Positions 48,924-58,448 of a stretch of DNA of 64,000 nucleotides are shown here, piece by piece (the stretch's first letter is position 1; each line of letters opens with the position of its first letter). Under the pieces are notes generated by a model. The model worked only from the letters and a program-made list of their open reading frames with translations, did no database searches and was not told the origin of the DNA. Source of the stretch: Pseudodesulfovibrio sp. GTDB lineage: Bacteria; Desulfobacterota; Desulfovibrionia; Desulfovibrionales; Desulfovibrionaceae. The stretch spans positions 21,399-85,398 of the forward strand of contig JAFLJT010000310.1 of NCBI GenBank assembly GCA_022712855.1. Direction: 5' to 3'. A program made the position numbers and the translations under genes.

Positions 48924-50096
48924 CTAGTAGCAAATTCGTTTTTGGGCTGAAATGGTGCCTATCTCAGCCAGGATGTCTGCCAGCTTGGTTCCCGCATCGC
49001 CTGTGCCGTAAATATCGCTTTGCGGGTATTTGCCGTGGGCCACCTGTTGCTTGATGGTCTGGAGAATGGCATCGGTATCGGTGTCCACGAAAATGATGTT
49101 GTCGCCATGCATCCTTCCGTTCTGTCGTGTTCCGATGTTGACAGCCGGAACGCCAATGAAGGCACCCTCACGGAGGGCGCTGCTGGAGTTGCCGACCGCG
49201 CAGGCACAGAGATCCATGAGTTTGATGTAGTGATCGATGGGCAAGTTGATGAAAAGGTTCAGCCAGCTTGCGTCATTTTGTTCGCGGTATGTTCTGATGC
49301 CTTTGGAAATCTCGTCGGTTCCGGCATCGGCGTTGGGCCAGAGCATGATTACTGGCATACCGGTTTGCGACAGGGCGTGCAGGAGTGTTTCCACATTATT
49401 TCTATTGGTACCGTATTCTGTGGTTACCGGGTGCAGCATGGCAAGGATAAACGGCTCCCTTTCAATGTCAAAGCCGGGGCCGAGTCCTTTGTATTTGGCT
49501 ACGAAATTGCCTTGATCAATGCGGTCTCCATTTCTATGGTCCTCGATAATTTCTTTTACCACATCCATACGTGGGCACCCCACATTGAATACCATGTCAG
49601 GTTCCTCACCGAGTTTGATAATGCGCTGGCGGGCATCCTCATTGGCTGGAAAATGGACGTGGGCTAGTTTGGTCACGGCGTGACGAATACTTTCGTCGAT
49701 TGTTCCGGACACTTCGCCGCCCATGGTGTGAGCTAGGGGGATGTTCATGTACGAGGCTGCTACGGCCGGTGCCATGATATCGAACCGGTCACCTACTACA
49801 ATGACGAGATCGGGGAGCAGGTTGTTGAGGACCATGGTCATTTCGATGATGCCGAGGCCAGTTGATTTTGCCATAGTCGTGGGGTTTTCGCCCTCAATTA
49901 CCATATGGAATTTGGCATCGATCTCGAATCCGTCATCTATGACCTGTTGCTCGATGTTGCCGTATCGGTTGAGAATCGCGGCTCCTGCAAGCGTCACCTG
50001 GAGTTGCAAGTTCGGGTGACGCTGGATAGCGCGCATTATCGGTTTGCAGCTGGAGTAATTAGCTCTGCTGCCGATATATACACAGATTTTTTTCAT
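48924..50096 (-). CDS. neuC: UDP-N-acetyl sugar 2-epimerase (hydrolysing), second copy
   Basis: 390 aa; YIGSRANYSSCKPIMRAIQ ... VVVGDRFDIMAPAVAASYMNIPLAHTMGGEVSGTIDESIRHAVTKLAHVHF. Confidence 0.93.
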   Translation of the reverse strand: MKKICVYIGSRANYSSCKPIMRAIQRHPNLQLQVTLAGAAILNRYGNIEQQVIDDGFEIDAKFHMVIEGENPTTMAKSTGLGIIEMTMVLNNLLPDLVIVVGDRFDIMAPAVAASYMNIPLAHTMGGEVSGTIDESIRHAVTKLAHVHFPANEDARQRIIKLGEEPDMVFNVGCPRMDVVKEIIEDHRNGDRIDQGNFVAKYKGLGPGFDIEREPFILAMLHPVTTEYGTNRNNVETLLHALSQTGMPVIMLWPNADAGTDEISKGIRTYREQNDASWLNLFINLPIDHYIKLMDLCACAVGNSSSALREGAFIGVPAVNIGTRQNGRMHGDNIIFVDTDTDAILQTIKQQVAHGKYPQSDIYGTGDAGTKLADILAEIGTISAQKRICY

Positions 50097-51094
50097 GGTG
50101 TTTTCCTTGCGTACATGCGGAGATTTTTCCCATGTCCCGAGGCGTTGATGTAAAATTGGAGGGCGTCCATATGGTCCGTTATCAGGGCCGTATCGCTGCC
50201 AGTTTTTTCTTCAAGGAACCAGAGCCAATCGCTGATGTCAAGGCCCTGTGTTTCCCAGTGAATCACTTCAAGCCCCACAGATTCCAGAAGCGTGGTTAGG
50301 GTCTCTGGCGTGAAATAGGTCAGATGGTGGGTGGGCCAGATGAAATGTGCATTTTGTTCGCCGAGGAGCTGTCGGGAAGCGGAATTGTAATTGGGCACAT
50401 ATATGAACACACAACCATTGTCGTTCAGGTGTTCTACTGCGTGTGTCAACATGCCCTTGGGATTGACCAGGTGCTCTAGGACGTCGTAGAATGCAATGGC
50501 GGAGTATTTGTGCTCTGGTGAGAACTTTTCAATGGAAACGTTCTCCACAGGTAGTCCCCGTTCACAGGCAAAGGCCGCGGCAGATGGATTGAGCTCGATT
50601 CCTTGGCATTCCCATCCGTTCTCCATGGCCGCTTCCACTACGAATCCGGTTGAGCAGCCGATTTCCAGAAATGTTTTGGGCAATGCGGGGTCGTGGAATT
50701 TTTCGATGGCAGCGGCTCGTTCAGTGCCAAATCGTTCCTTGCGGTAGGCGTGGCTGTCTTCGCCAATCCGTTTTACAATCTCCTGATACTCTTCGCTCTG
50801 GTATATTTCCTGGTATTTTTCGTCGTCAAAGACCGGGTTGACATAGATGGTTTCACAGCTGGAACACTGGACGATATCCAGTCCATCCTTGACAAACTGC
50901 GGTGAGTGCTGGTCGCCATCACACACCGGGCAGGAGCGCGTCTTGAGGAATTCATCCAGTTTGTCTGGGGAACTCATGAGCGACTGGAGGGCAGCGTTTC
51001 GGTTCTCAATCAAGTGGTCGTATGATTTGTTCGGCCTCAATTGGTCGAGGTCTATTCTCTGAGATTCGAGTATTGGATTGTAATCTATTTTCAT
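50093..51094 (-). CDS. Zinc-finger class I SAM methyltransferase
   Basis: 333 aa; CPVCDGDQHSPQFVKDGLDIVQCSSCETIYVNP; FLEIGCSTGFVVEAAMENGWECQGIELNPSAAAFACERG. Confidence 0.9.
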   Translation of the reverse strand: MKIDYNPILESQRIDLDQLRPNKSYDHLIENRNAALQSLMSSPDKLDEFLKTRSCPVCDGDQHSPQFVKDGLDIVQCSSCETIYVNPVFDDEKYQEIYQSEEYQEIVKRIGEDSHAYRKERFGTERAAAIEKFHDPALPKTFLEIGCSTGFVVEAAMENGWECQGIELNPSAAAFACERGLPVENVSIEKFSPEHKYSAIAFYDVLEHLVNPKGMLTHAVEHLNDNGCVFIYVPNYNSASRQLLGEQNAHFIWPTHHLTYFTPETLTTLLESVGLEVIHWETQGLDISDWLWFLEEKTGSDTALITDHMDALQFYINASGHGKNLRMYARKTP

Positions 51095-51129
51095 GCTGTA
51101 TGCTTGGTTATATGGTGCCTGGAATGGGA

Positions 51130-52140
51130 CTACTGAGTATCCAAGTCCTGCCAGGAAATGAACGTATTTGCTGTAATTGTATTGCGGACAGTCATTCCGA
51201 TAATTTCTTTGTATCGGTTGGCCTTGATGCCGTTTCCTGGCTTTTTATAGGCGAGGTCGGATTCGGCGATGACTTCTCCTGCTTCCAGGGTGCGGTTTGC
51301 CACGATACTTTTTTCAAAGACCTGTTTCATGTCCTGTAATTGGATTGCCTTGGTATCCTTGTCGATGGATGAGGACAAAGCTGTCTCCACTTCGCGGATG
51401 GCATTAACTAAAGTGGTGAATTCCTCAGGTGTGGCTGAAAGCCGAGCGTCCGGTCCGTACATTTCCTTGCTCAGTGTAAAATGCTTTTCAATGACCATAG
51501 CGCCCCTGCATACAGCGGCTAGGGGTACGGCAATGCCAGCGGTATGATCGGAGAACCCGGTGCGAAGGGACGGATATCGTTCCTGCATATGAGCAAGGAC
51601 GTTGAGGCCTGCATTTTCAGGGAGACACGGATACTCGGACGTGCACTGCATGACGACGATATCTCCGGCACCCTTATGCAGGGTGGCAATGGCTTCGTCC
51701 AGTTCGGTCCAGGTGCTCATCCCGCTGGAGAGGTAGATTGTTTTACCTGTGGTAGCAAGCTTCTCCAGCAGGGGAAGGTTTGAGACCTCACCTGACGCCA
51801 CTTTATAGGCCGAGACCCCAATGTCTTCCAGAAGGTCAACTGCCTCCAGTGAGAACGGTGAAGACATGAACGAAATGTTGCATTCTTTCTCGGAAAATAG
51901 CTTGAGTTCTAACCACTGGTCGCGGCTAAATCCTGTGCGATCAAAGTATTCTTTGCGGCTCTCATCTTTAAAATAAGGAGGATTAGGCGCTGAAGGCAGG
52001 CTTTCGGCGTCGAAAATATGGGTCTGAAATTTGACTCCATCCACTCCACAGTTAGCGGCAGCACGGATAAAAGCCTTTGCCAAACCCATAGAACCTTCAT
52101 GAGTGTTCCCAATTTCAGCAATGATTTCTATCTGTTTCAT
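51130..52140 (-). CDS. neuB: N-acetylneuraminate/legionaminate synthase, second copy
   Basis: 336 aa; IEIIAEIGNTHEGSMGLAKAFIRAAANCGVDGVKFQTHIFDAES ... RTGFSDHTAGIAVPLAAVCRGAMVIEKHFTLSKEMYGPDARLS. Confidence 0.94.
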   Translation of the reverse strand: MKQIEIIAEIGNTHEGSMGLAKAFIRAAANCGVDGVKFQTHIFDAESLPSAPNPPYFKDESRKEYFDRTGFSRDQWLELKLFSEKECNISFMSSPFSLEAVDLLEDIGVSAYKVASGEVSNLPLLEKLATTGKTIYLSSGMSTWTELDEAIATLHKGAGDIVVMQCTSEYPCLPENAGLNVLAHMQERYPSLRTGFSDHTAGIAVPLAAVCRGAMVIEKHFTLSKEMYGPDARLSATPEEFTTLVNAIREVETALSSSIDKDTKAIQLQDMKQVFEKSIVANRTLEAGEVIAESDLAYKKPGNGIKANRYKEIIGMTVRNTITANTFISWQDLDTQ

Positions 52141-52412
52141 ATTCAGACTCGATGTGGTTGATCTGATGCAATTGTTATTATCTGCGAAGGCAGAGGGCTT
52201 CGTTGCGCAATCAGCCGAAGGTTAATAGAGATGGCCAATCTTGGCAATGAATCCGATGTTGCATACTTTACAATTTGCCACGCTCTGGATACCACTGATT
52301 TAATGATTACCATCTGAAACTGCAAGGCCTTAGTTCATTCGGAAAAATGATTTAGGCTTGCGCTATTCGCATAATATGAAAAAACGGATTGGTCGCAGCC
52401 TCTGAGAGAATA

Positions 52413-53714
52413 ATGAAAAATAAAAATAACATTGTATTGCTGGGTTTGTTGTTCCTTGTCTTGTTGACTCTCGTCTATGCTGTCTACATCTACGCTGTAG
52501 TCAATAGCGATGTCGGAGGTCGATATATTGCATTGTTGCTATTGGTTGGATGTGCTCTTGGCCTAATCCTTTGGCGTGGGAATGACGTTGTGAAGCAATA
52601 TTGTTCAATTGTTCTCGTCAGCATTTTTGTCGCCGCCTATCTGGCTGAAGTATATCTCGTTATGAGCCAAGATAGTCGGCAAAAGCAGGCGGAAAAGCTT
52701 GGTGTAGAGTTTGACATACGGCATCCTTTGGATTTCAAGCTCGACTACCAAAAGAGCAACGGGAAGATTCATTATATTTATCAACTGGCACGGATCGGTA
52801 AGGACATTGATTGGAAACCTGAATTGCACCCATTGGGCTTTCCTTCCGGTACAATGGTATTCGGAAAAAATGAAGGTGGACAGTATCCTGTGTATCAGCT
52901 TGATGAGCGAGGGTTTAACAATCCTCCAAATAGCTGGGGAAAGGATAACGAAGCGTTGGTTGTCGGTGACTCTTTTGCGTTTGGTTATGGAGTTCCCCAG
53001 CCGTACGATGTCGGTGGATTCCTTCGGGAGTCCGGTGTTGCCACCTTGAATCTTGGTATATCAGGTAATGGGCCCCTCAGTGAATTGGGCTGTCTTGTCG
53101 AATATCTTGCTCATGTCAAACCGAAAGCTGTTTTCTGGCTCTATTACCCGAACGATTTAGTCGACCTGAGTAATGAATTGGAAAATCCTTTCCTGTCAAA
53201 ATATGTTGATACAGAGTATTCTCAAGATTTGTTTGGTCGTCAGGCCGCAGTTGATGGCGTGGTGTCTCGTATGCTCGGAACTATGGGGAAACGGGATATG
53301 GAAAGGTATAAATATCATAGATATGCCGAAAGCCCGTTGGTTAATATTGTTAAGCTGAAAACACTTCGGGGGGCATTACGTTCTCTCTCTGTAAAAAGAA
53401 AAGGCACGGAAGCGCATAAGGAGTGGAAGCTGTTTTCAAGCGTCTTGGCACGTGCAAAATCCTTATGTGAGGTTAATGGAGCCAAACTCATTTTTGTCTA
53501 TCTACCGGAATGGGCCGAAGTTGGTAAGGGGGAGGTTGATAGGGAGAAGGTGCTGGCTGTCGCTTCAGGCCTTGGGATCAAGGTGTTGGACTATTCGCGA
53601 AACGTCTATGATCATCCCGACCCCAAGTCATTGTATTCCCTTCGCTACAATTCTCACTTCAATGCCGAGGGTAACAGGCGGTTGGCGGAGTTCCTGGCAG
53701 GTGCCCGGCAGTAG
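52413..53714 (+). CDS. Membrane-anchored SGNH/GDSL hydrolase-like protein
   Basis: N-terminal TM helices; EALVVGDSFAFGYGVPQPYDVGGFLRESGVATLNLGISGNGPLSELGCLVEYL ... SLRYNSHFNAEGNRRLAEFL. Confidence 0.75.
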   Translation: MKNKNNIVLLGLLFLVLLTLVYAVYIYAVVNSDVGGRYIALLLLVGCALGLILWRGNDVVKQYCSIVLVSIFVAAYLAEVYLVMSQDSRQKQAEKLGVEFDIRHPLDFKLDYQKSNGKIHYIYQLARIGKDIDWKPELHPLGFPSGTMVFGKNEGGQYPVYQLDERGFNNPPNSWGKDNEALVVGDSFAFGYGVPQPYDVGGFLRESGVATLNLGISGNGPLSELGCLVEYLAHVKPKAVFWLYYPNDLVDLSNELENPFLSKYVDTEYSQDLFGRQAAVDGVVSRMLGTMGKRDMERYKYHRYAESPLVNIVKLKTLRGALRSLSVKRKGTEAHKEWKLFSSVLARAKSLCEVNGAKLIFVYLPEWAEVGKGEVDREKVLAVASGLGIKVLDYSRNVYDHPDPKSLYSLRYNSHFNAEGNRRLAEFLAGARQ

Positions 53715-53946
53715 GGTGAGAGTTTTTCTTTAATGAAACATCCATGGTAGGCTGCTGCATGCTAGTGCTACCAATACATTATAGACAGAGTTAAGCATAT
53801 ATGCTCTTTTGCCCTTGCGACCAAGAGGGGGGGGCTTTAGCTCATCTGAATAGGCTGAAGTGCTTTCACAGAAGAGGCATAACTCAACAAAATGATGCGT
53901 CATTAGAGAACTACAGCCTCGCTCGGACAAATTATTTTAAATAGGT

Positions 53947-55350
53947 TTGAATATGAATCGAGTACTTGTTCTGGGTGGTAGCATCCGTGCGAAAGCTAGC
54001 AATCGCGGAATGATTCTTGAGATGGCGTCCGAAGTCTCTGACGTTGCCGAGTATCAGGACGTTGTCAGAGAGAGGCTTTCCAGCACTGTCTTGTGCAACT
54101 CGGAAATCATCGCCGGTGCCGCCTTGGTTGGTGCTCGACTGTCTGGAGTTCACGTTGATTACTTCCCTCTTTGCCATCTTTTCCCCCAAAAAGATCGACG
54201 GTTGTTCGACTTGATGGTGGAGGGCGACGACTCCGCCCTTGCCCAGTTGGATACCCTTGATATCGATGAAGACGCCTTGAATGAATTGCTGGCAGCCCTT
54301 GATGCGAGTCAGGGGGTTGTTTTGGCCACGCCTGTTTACTTTGGTGATCGCTCATCAGTCGCCAACAAGTTTCTGCAATTGGCGACAGTTCGGGAGCGCG
54401 TCCTAAACAAGGTTTACGGGGTTGTTTCTGTCGGTGCGAAGCGAAATGGTGGTCAGGAGACCTGCAATATTTTTAGTTTGTATGAAATGCTTCACCAGGG
54501 AACTTTTGGCGTAGGCAATGGGATGCCAACTTCGCAATACGGTGGGACCGCTGTTGGTGGCGACCTCGGGAAGGTTGTCGCAGATGAATGGGGGCTGGCT
54601 ACAGCCCTTGGGACGGGAGAGCGTGTCGGGCAGGTGTCTCGCATGGTCACCAAGGGGTTGCAGAGCCCGGTGGAAGCAAAGACAAATGTTGTTTTTCTGC
54701 TTGCGATGGACACCAAAGCCGGGAAGCTCAAAACGCATATCGACAGCCTCATTGCGGAGGCTGGTTCCACATTGGATGGGGTTGAGTTTTCTGCCATCAA
54801 TCTGGTCGAGCATGATATTTACCGTTGCCTTGGTTGTAAATCATGCCCCAGGGATGGCGATACTGAGTGCGATCATCCGCAGTGCATCATCAGGAATCCA
54901 GACGACTATCTTGAGACTGCCCGTGGAAAATTATTAGGGGCTGACGGGGTTATTGTATGCGGTATCAACCCATCAGACATCGGTGATCTTGTTACCCGGT
55001 ACCAAGTCTTTACGGAACGGATGCGCTCAGTCAGGCGTAATAATTATGAGTTGAGCAATACCCTTTTTGCAGGGCTTTGCTATCATGATTTCAGCGCGAC
55101 GATTAATCCCATCCACTCTCTCAAAGTCATGGTTTCTTACATCCGACACAACACCGTCATGCATAAGCCGATTGAACTATTCGAGTATGATGGTGCGCTT
55201 CTGGACTCTGGAGCCAAAGGCGTTGCCGGATTTTGTGAAGCTGCTTCAATACTGGCTGCGGGCAAAACGCAAGTGGATATCCCGAAGACTACGTACCGTG
55301 CGTATGGCGAAGGGGGCGGATATGCTCAAGACGAAAGCAGCCAAGATTAA
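53947..55350 (+). CDS. Two tandem flavodoxin-like/FMN-reductase domains in one polypeptide, with a Cys-rich loop in the second
   Basis: 467 aa; first domain VLVLGGSIRAKASNRGMILEM...GVVLATPVYFGDRSSVANKFLQLATV; second VVFLLAMDTKAGKLKTHIDSLIAEAGSTLDGVEFSAINLVEHDIYRCLGCKSCPRDGDTECDHPQCIIRNPDDYLETARGKLLGADGVIVCG. Confidence 0.75.
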   Translation: MNMNRVLVLGGSIRAKASNRGMILEMASEVSDVAEYQDVVRERLSSTVLCNSEIIAGAALVGARLSGVHVDYFPLCHLFPQKDRRLFDLMVEGDDSALAQLDTLDIDEDALNELLAALDASQGVVLATPVYFGDRSSVANKFLQLATVRERVLNKVYGVVSVGAKRNGGQETCNIFSLYEMLHQGTFGVGNGMPTSQYGGTAVGGDLGKVVADEWGLATALGTGERVGQVSRMVTKGLQSPVEAKTNVVFLLAMDTKAGKLKTHIDSLIAEAGSTLDGVEFSAINLVEHDIYRCLGCKSCPRDGDTECDHPQCIIRNPDDYLETARGKLLGADGVIVCGINPSDIGDLVTRYQVFTERMRSVRRNNYELSNTLFAGLCYHDFSATINPIHSLKVMVSYIRHNTVMHKPIELFEYDGALLDSGAKGVAGFCEAASILAAGKTQVDIPKTTYRAYGEGGGYAQDESSQD

Positions 55351-55377
55351 CAGGTTTAAGGTTTTATAACCGTTTTA

Positions 55378-56508
55378 GTGATGCTCCTCGTGCTTAAAGA
55401 AATATACAAATCGGCAGTAAGTATCAGAGCCTATCCGTTAGTCGTGGGATTAATCCTGGCGGCTGTCATTGCGTTCGGCTTTATCTTTTACCCATCAGCA
55501 ATAATTAAATATTTCCCTGAGGCGTTTTTTGGAAACACCCATACTCGTATTCAGTGGAGTGTTCTCAATATTGATAATGAAACGCCCCCAGTTCATCGCG
55601 TGTATGTGTTTGGCGGCTCACAGGTCATTCAAGGGTTTCCTCCAGTCGAACAGCTTCAAGAGCTTGCTGATGACGTGGTTGGCCAAGTTCAGATATCCGA
55701 AGTCGCTTTTTCCGGGCAATCATTGTTCGATTCATTCGTCCTATTGTCAAATCTCCCTATTGACGACCAAACGGTTGTTTTTCTCCAGATCAGCCCTTCT
55801 CGATTCAAGGATAAAGCACGCTTGATAAGAGCCTCTCGGTTGATACTTGATTCGTCTGAAGTTCTGAATGAGATGCGTGAAGCTGGATTCAACCTTATTG
55901 ATTCTGAGAGGACTTCCAGAATATGCCGCGAACTGATCATCCTGGCGACCCGGGCTTTTAGACCGTATGACAAACTGGCGACTGAAGCCAAATATGTAGA
56001 TGATCCCGCCCAGTTCGTTGCTCGTCTTCTGCCTCGCCCAACACAACCGAACAAAGCACCCGATCAAGTTAAAGCTCAAGCCCAGGATGCTTCAATCTCA
56101 AATATGGATGTCCTTCGTGTTATTCAGAAGTATGTCAGCGAACGTGGTGGGCAATTGTACCTTTTCGAGATGCCGCATAACGTGGACTTCCCGAAAGGGA
56201 TGCCGGGTTGGGCCCCTCAGGGTCATGAGGACCAGGCTGTGGAAAAATGGCTGAGCCGCCTGCATGATAATTCTTCGAAAGGTCAAGCAGAATCAAGTCG
56301 TTTCAGTGACGGATTCTATCAAAAAGTGAAAGAGAGCGGAGTGCCGTTCATCTCTTTTCATTCTCCCAAGCTTTACAATGCGCAAAACTATTATGATTCA
56401 GTACACCTTCGTTCAAGTGGGCGTGAAATCTTTCTGCCCCTCTTTTTTGATGCGCTGGAATCGACGTTTAATACTTCACAATCAACCAACCCGGAGATAA
56501 CGCAATGA
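55378..56508 (+). CDS. DltD-like/SGNH-fold membrane protein (cassette 2)
   Basis: 376 aa; N-terminal TM; VHRVYVFGGSQVIQGFPPVEQL (GxSxx-type nucleophile elbow), C-terminal YYDSVHLRSSGREIFLPLFFDAL. Confidence 0.7.
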   Translation: MMLLVLKEIYKSAVSIRAYPLVVGLILAAVIAFGFIFYPSAIIKYFPEAFFGNTHTRIQWSVLNIDNETPPVHRVYVFGGSQVIQGFPPVEQLQELADDVVGQVQISEVAFSGQSLFDSFVLLSNLPIDDQTVVFLQISPSRFKDKARLIRASRLILDSSEVLNEMREAGFNLIDSERTSRICRELIILATRAFRPYDKLATEAKYVDDPAQFVARLLPRPTQPNKAPDQVKAQAQDASISNMDVLRVIQKYVSERGGQLYLFEMPHNVDFPKGMPGWAPQGHEDQAVEKWLSRLHDNSSKGQAESSRFSDGFYQKVKESGVPFISFHSPKLYNAQNYYDSVHLRSSGREIFLPLFFDALESTFNTSQSTNPEITQ

Positions 56509-56738
56509 CAGCGAATGAAACGGCGATCACTCAACTGCTATTCGATGAGTTCGGATTGGCCGATATGGAACTGGATGCGCCTATCTTTTCAGCGAAGGTG
56601 CTAGACTCAATGGATGTTCTGCGGTTGATGATGCTTTTGGAACAGGAGTTCGGGACTAAGATTCCGGTATTTGAAGTGGCTTTGGAGATGTTTGACACAG
56701 TCCGCTCAATTGCGGTTATCGTGGAAAAATACAGCTAG
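56505..56738 (+). CDS. Acyl carrier protein (cassette 2, DltC-like)
   Basis: 77 aa; SAKVLDSMDVLRLMMLLEQEFGTKIPVFEVALEMFDTVRSIAVIVEK with DSM serine site; ATGA overlap with the upstream gene. Confidence 0.9.
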   Translation: MTANETAITQLLFDEFGLADMELDAPIFSAKVLDSMDVLRLMMLLEQEFGTKIPVFEVALEMFDTVRSIAVIVEKYS

Positions 56739-56749
56739 GTTCCTGGACG

Positions 56750-58447
56750 TTGCCCATGTCTTTTTTACAGCGAATTAATACCAGCCAGTATGCCATCGGG
56801 GTTACCTGTGCTTTGCTGATCGCTTTGGGCGTGGTGCTTGCTTTGGTTCCGAAACCGGATATCGTATCTCAGGAATTGTCATCACAACTTCCCGCTATGA
56901 TTACCGCCGATGCTCCTTTGGAATTGAGCATGCAATCTCAAGGAATATGGCCGAAAATCAGGCTGAAAATTACCAGCGATAATCCGATAATATTTGAAGT
57001 AAGCGGCAAACGCTTTTCCATCGGGCCGGGGCTCATCACTGCCGGAGGGGATCTTGCCTATCGCGGTGAGCAGATTTCTGCTGGGTGGGAGAACCAAGTC
57101 ATTCTGACACTGGTGGAACCTGCTAGCGTGGTGCGGATTTATCCTCAAGGTGATGCGGCAACGATTCAATCTGCCAGCCTTGATGTGGTCAAGTATAAAC
57201 AGGTCACCACCCTGTCCCTTCTCTCTCCCGTTCAGGTTAATATCGCCATCGGGGCAGGGCTTTTGCTTTTACTGTTCTGCACGGTAGCTCATGCGAGAAG
57301 CCCGCGCAGTTCGCAATGGGCCTGTACAATCTTCTCCATCGGCTTTCTTGCCATGAACGAGGTCTTCTTCACCATCGCCATATTCGCTTTGCTCAGTGCG
57401 ATGTATTTATTACGTCGACAAGTGAACGACGGGAAGGGATCAACGTATAGGCTGTTTCTCTTCATCCTGACGGCTATTACCTTCATGGTCTTGTTCAAGT
57501 ACCTGAAGGTGTACCTGTTTGCTGGTATTGGCAATATCACGGGCATGAGCATTCTAATGCCGCTCGGCGTCTCCTATTTTGTGATCCGACTCATCGACAT
57601 TCAGCTTCGCTGGTTCAGGGGGCAGAGCTTTGATTTCACCTATGGAGAGTTCCTGTTTTACATGTTTTTTCCGGGCACACTTCTGGCTGGGCCGATTGAG
57701 GGTGTGCAGGATTTCTTCGACAAGCGAATAAAGCATCTGAGCTTGGATGATTACGCGTATGGCGTCGGACGGATATCCATTGGGATATTCAAGAAAATCA
57801 TAATAGCAGACACCATTCTATTCCCGGCGATTCATGGCGAGGGAGCGGCCCGATTGTTGCATTTCAACAATGGTTCCTCTGTAAACAAGTTGATCCTCGA
57901 TCCTTCCGGTGCTTCGGGAAGTGAAATACTGATTTTCAGCCTGACCGGATTGCTTTTTGCGTATATTGATTTTTCTGCTTATTCCGACATCGCCATTGGC
58001 GGATCACGGCTCTTGGGGCATCGGATCAGGGAGAATTTCAACTTCCCGCTACTGGCTCGGAATATTCGAGAGTTTTGGCAGCGCTGGCACATGTCTCTTT
58101 CGGATTGGTCTTTTCGCAACGCCTACTTCCCGCTACTGATAAAAACCCGCAATTCATATCTCCCTCTTTACGTGACCATGATGGTGATAGGGCTGTGGCA
58201 CGCCCCCAACCTATCGTGGTTTTCATGGGCCATTCATCACGCCACAGGCATGACGCTGGTTGCCATGCTTCCGAAAATGCGCGGCGTTCCCAAATGGGTG
58301 TCGGTTGTCATGACTCCCATAAGCACAGCCATGACCGTCATTTTTGTCGCAACTGGGTTTATCTTTGTCTATTTCAATGACTACTCCATTGGTCTGCAAC
58401 TGTATGCCAAGGTGTGGTTGTGGCTGCTTACATTTGGAGCGTTATAA
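56750..58447 (+). CDS. MBOAT O-acyltransferase (cassette 2, DltB-like)
   Basis: 565 aa; GTLLAGPIEGVQDFFDK ... NFNFPLLARNIREFWQRWHMSLSDWSFRNAYFPLL ... VIGLWHAPNLSWFSWAIHHATG. C-terminus lacks FxYxxF. Confidence 0.92.
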   Translation: MPMSFLQRINTSQYAIGVTCALLIALGVVLALVPKPDIVSQELSSQLPAMITADAPLELSMQSQGIWPKIRLKITSDNPIIFEVSGKRFSIGPGLITAGGDLAYRGEQISAGWENQVILTLVEPASVVRIYPQGDAATIQSASLDVVKYKQVTTLSLLSPVQVNIAIGAGLLLLLFCTVAHARSPRSSQWACTIFSIGFLAMNEVFFTIAIFALLSAMYLLRRQVNDGKGSTYRLFLFILTAITFMVLFKYLKVYLFAGIGNITGMSILMPLGVSYFVIRLIDIQLRWFRGQSFDFTYGEFLFYMFFPGTLLAGPIEGVQDFFDKRIKHLSLDDYAYGVGRISIGIFKKIIIADTILFPAIHGEGAARLLHFNNGSSVNKLILDPSGASGSEILIFSLTGLLFAYIDFSAYSDIAIGGSRLLGHRIRENFNFPLLARNIREFWQRWHMSLSDWSFRNAYFPLLIKTRNSYLPLYVTMMVIGLWHAPNLSWFSWAIHHATGMTLVAMLPKMRGVPKWVSVVMTPISTAMTVIFVATGFIFVYFNDYSIGLQLYAKVWLWLLTFGAL

Positions 58448-58448
58448 A

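Noticed and set aside
53730-53930. ORF 53730..53930
   Set aside because: Intergenic minus-strand ORF with no recognisable family or RBS; coding status unsupported.
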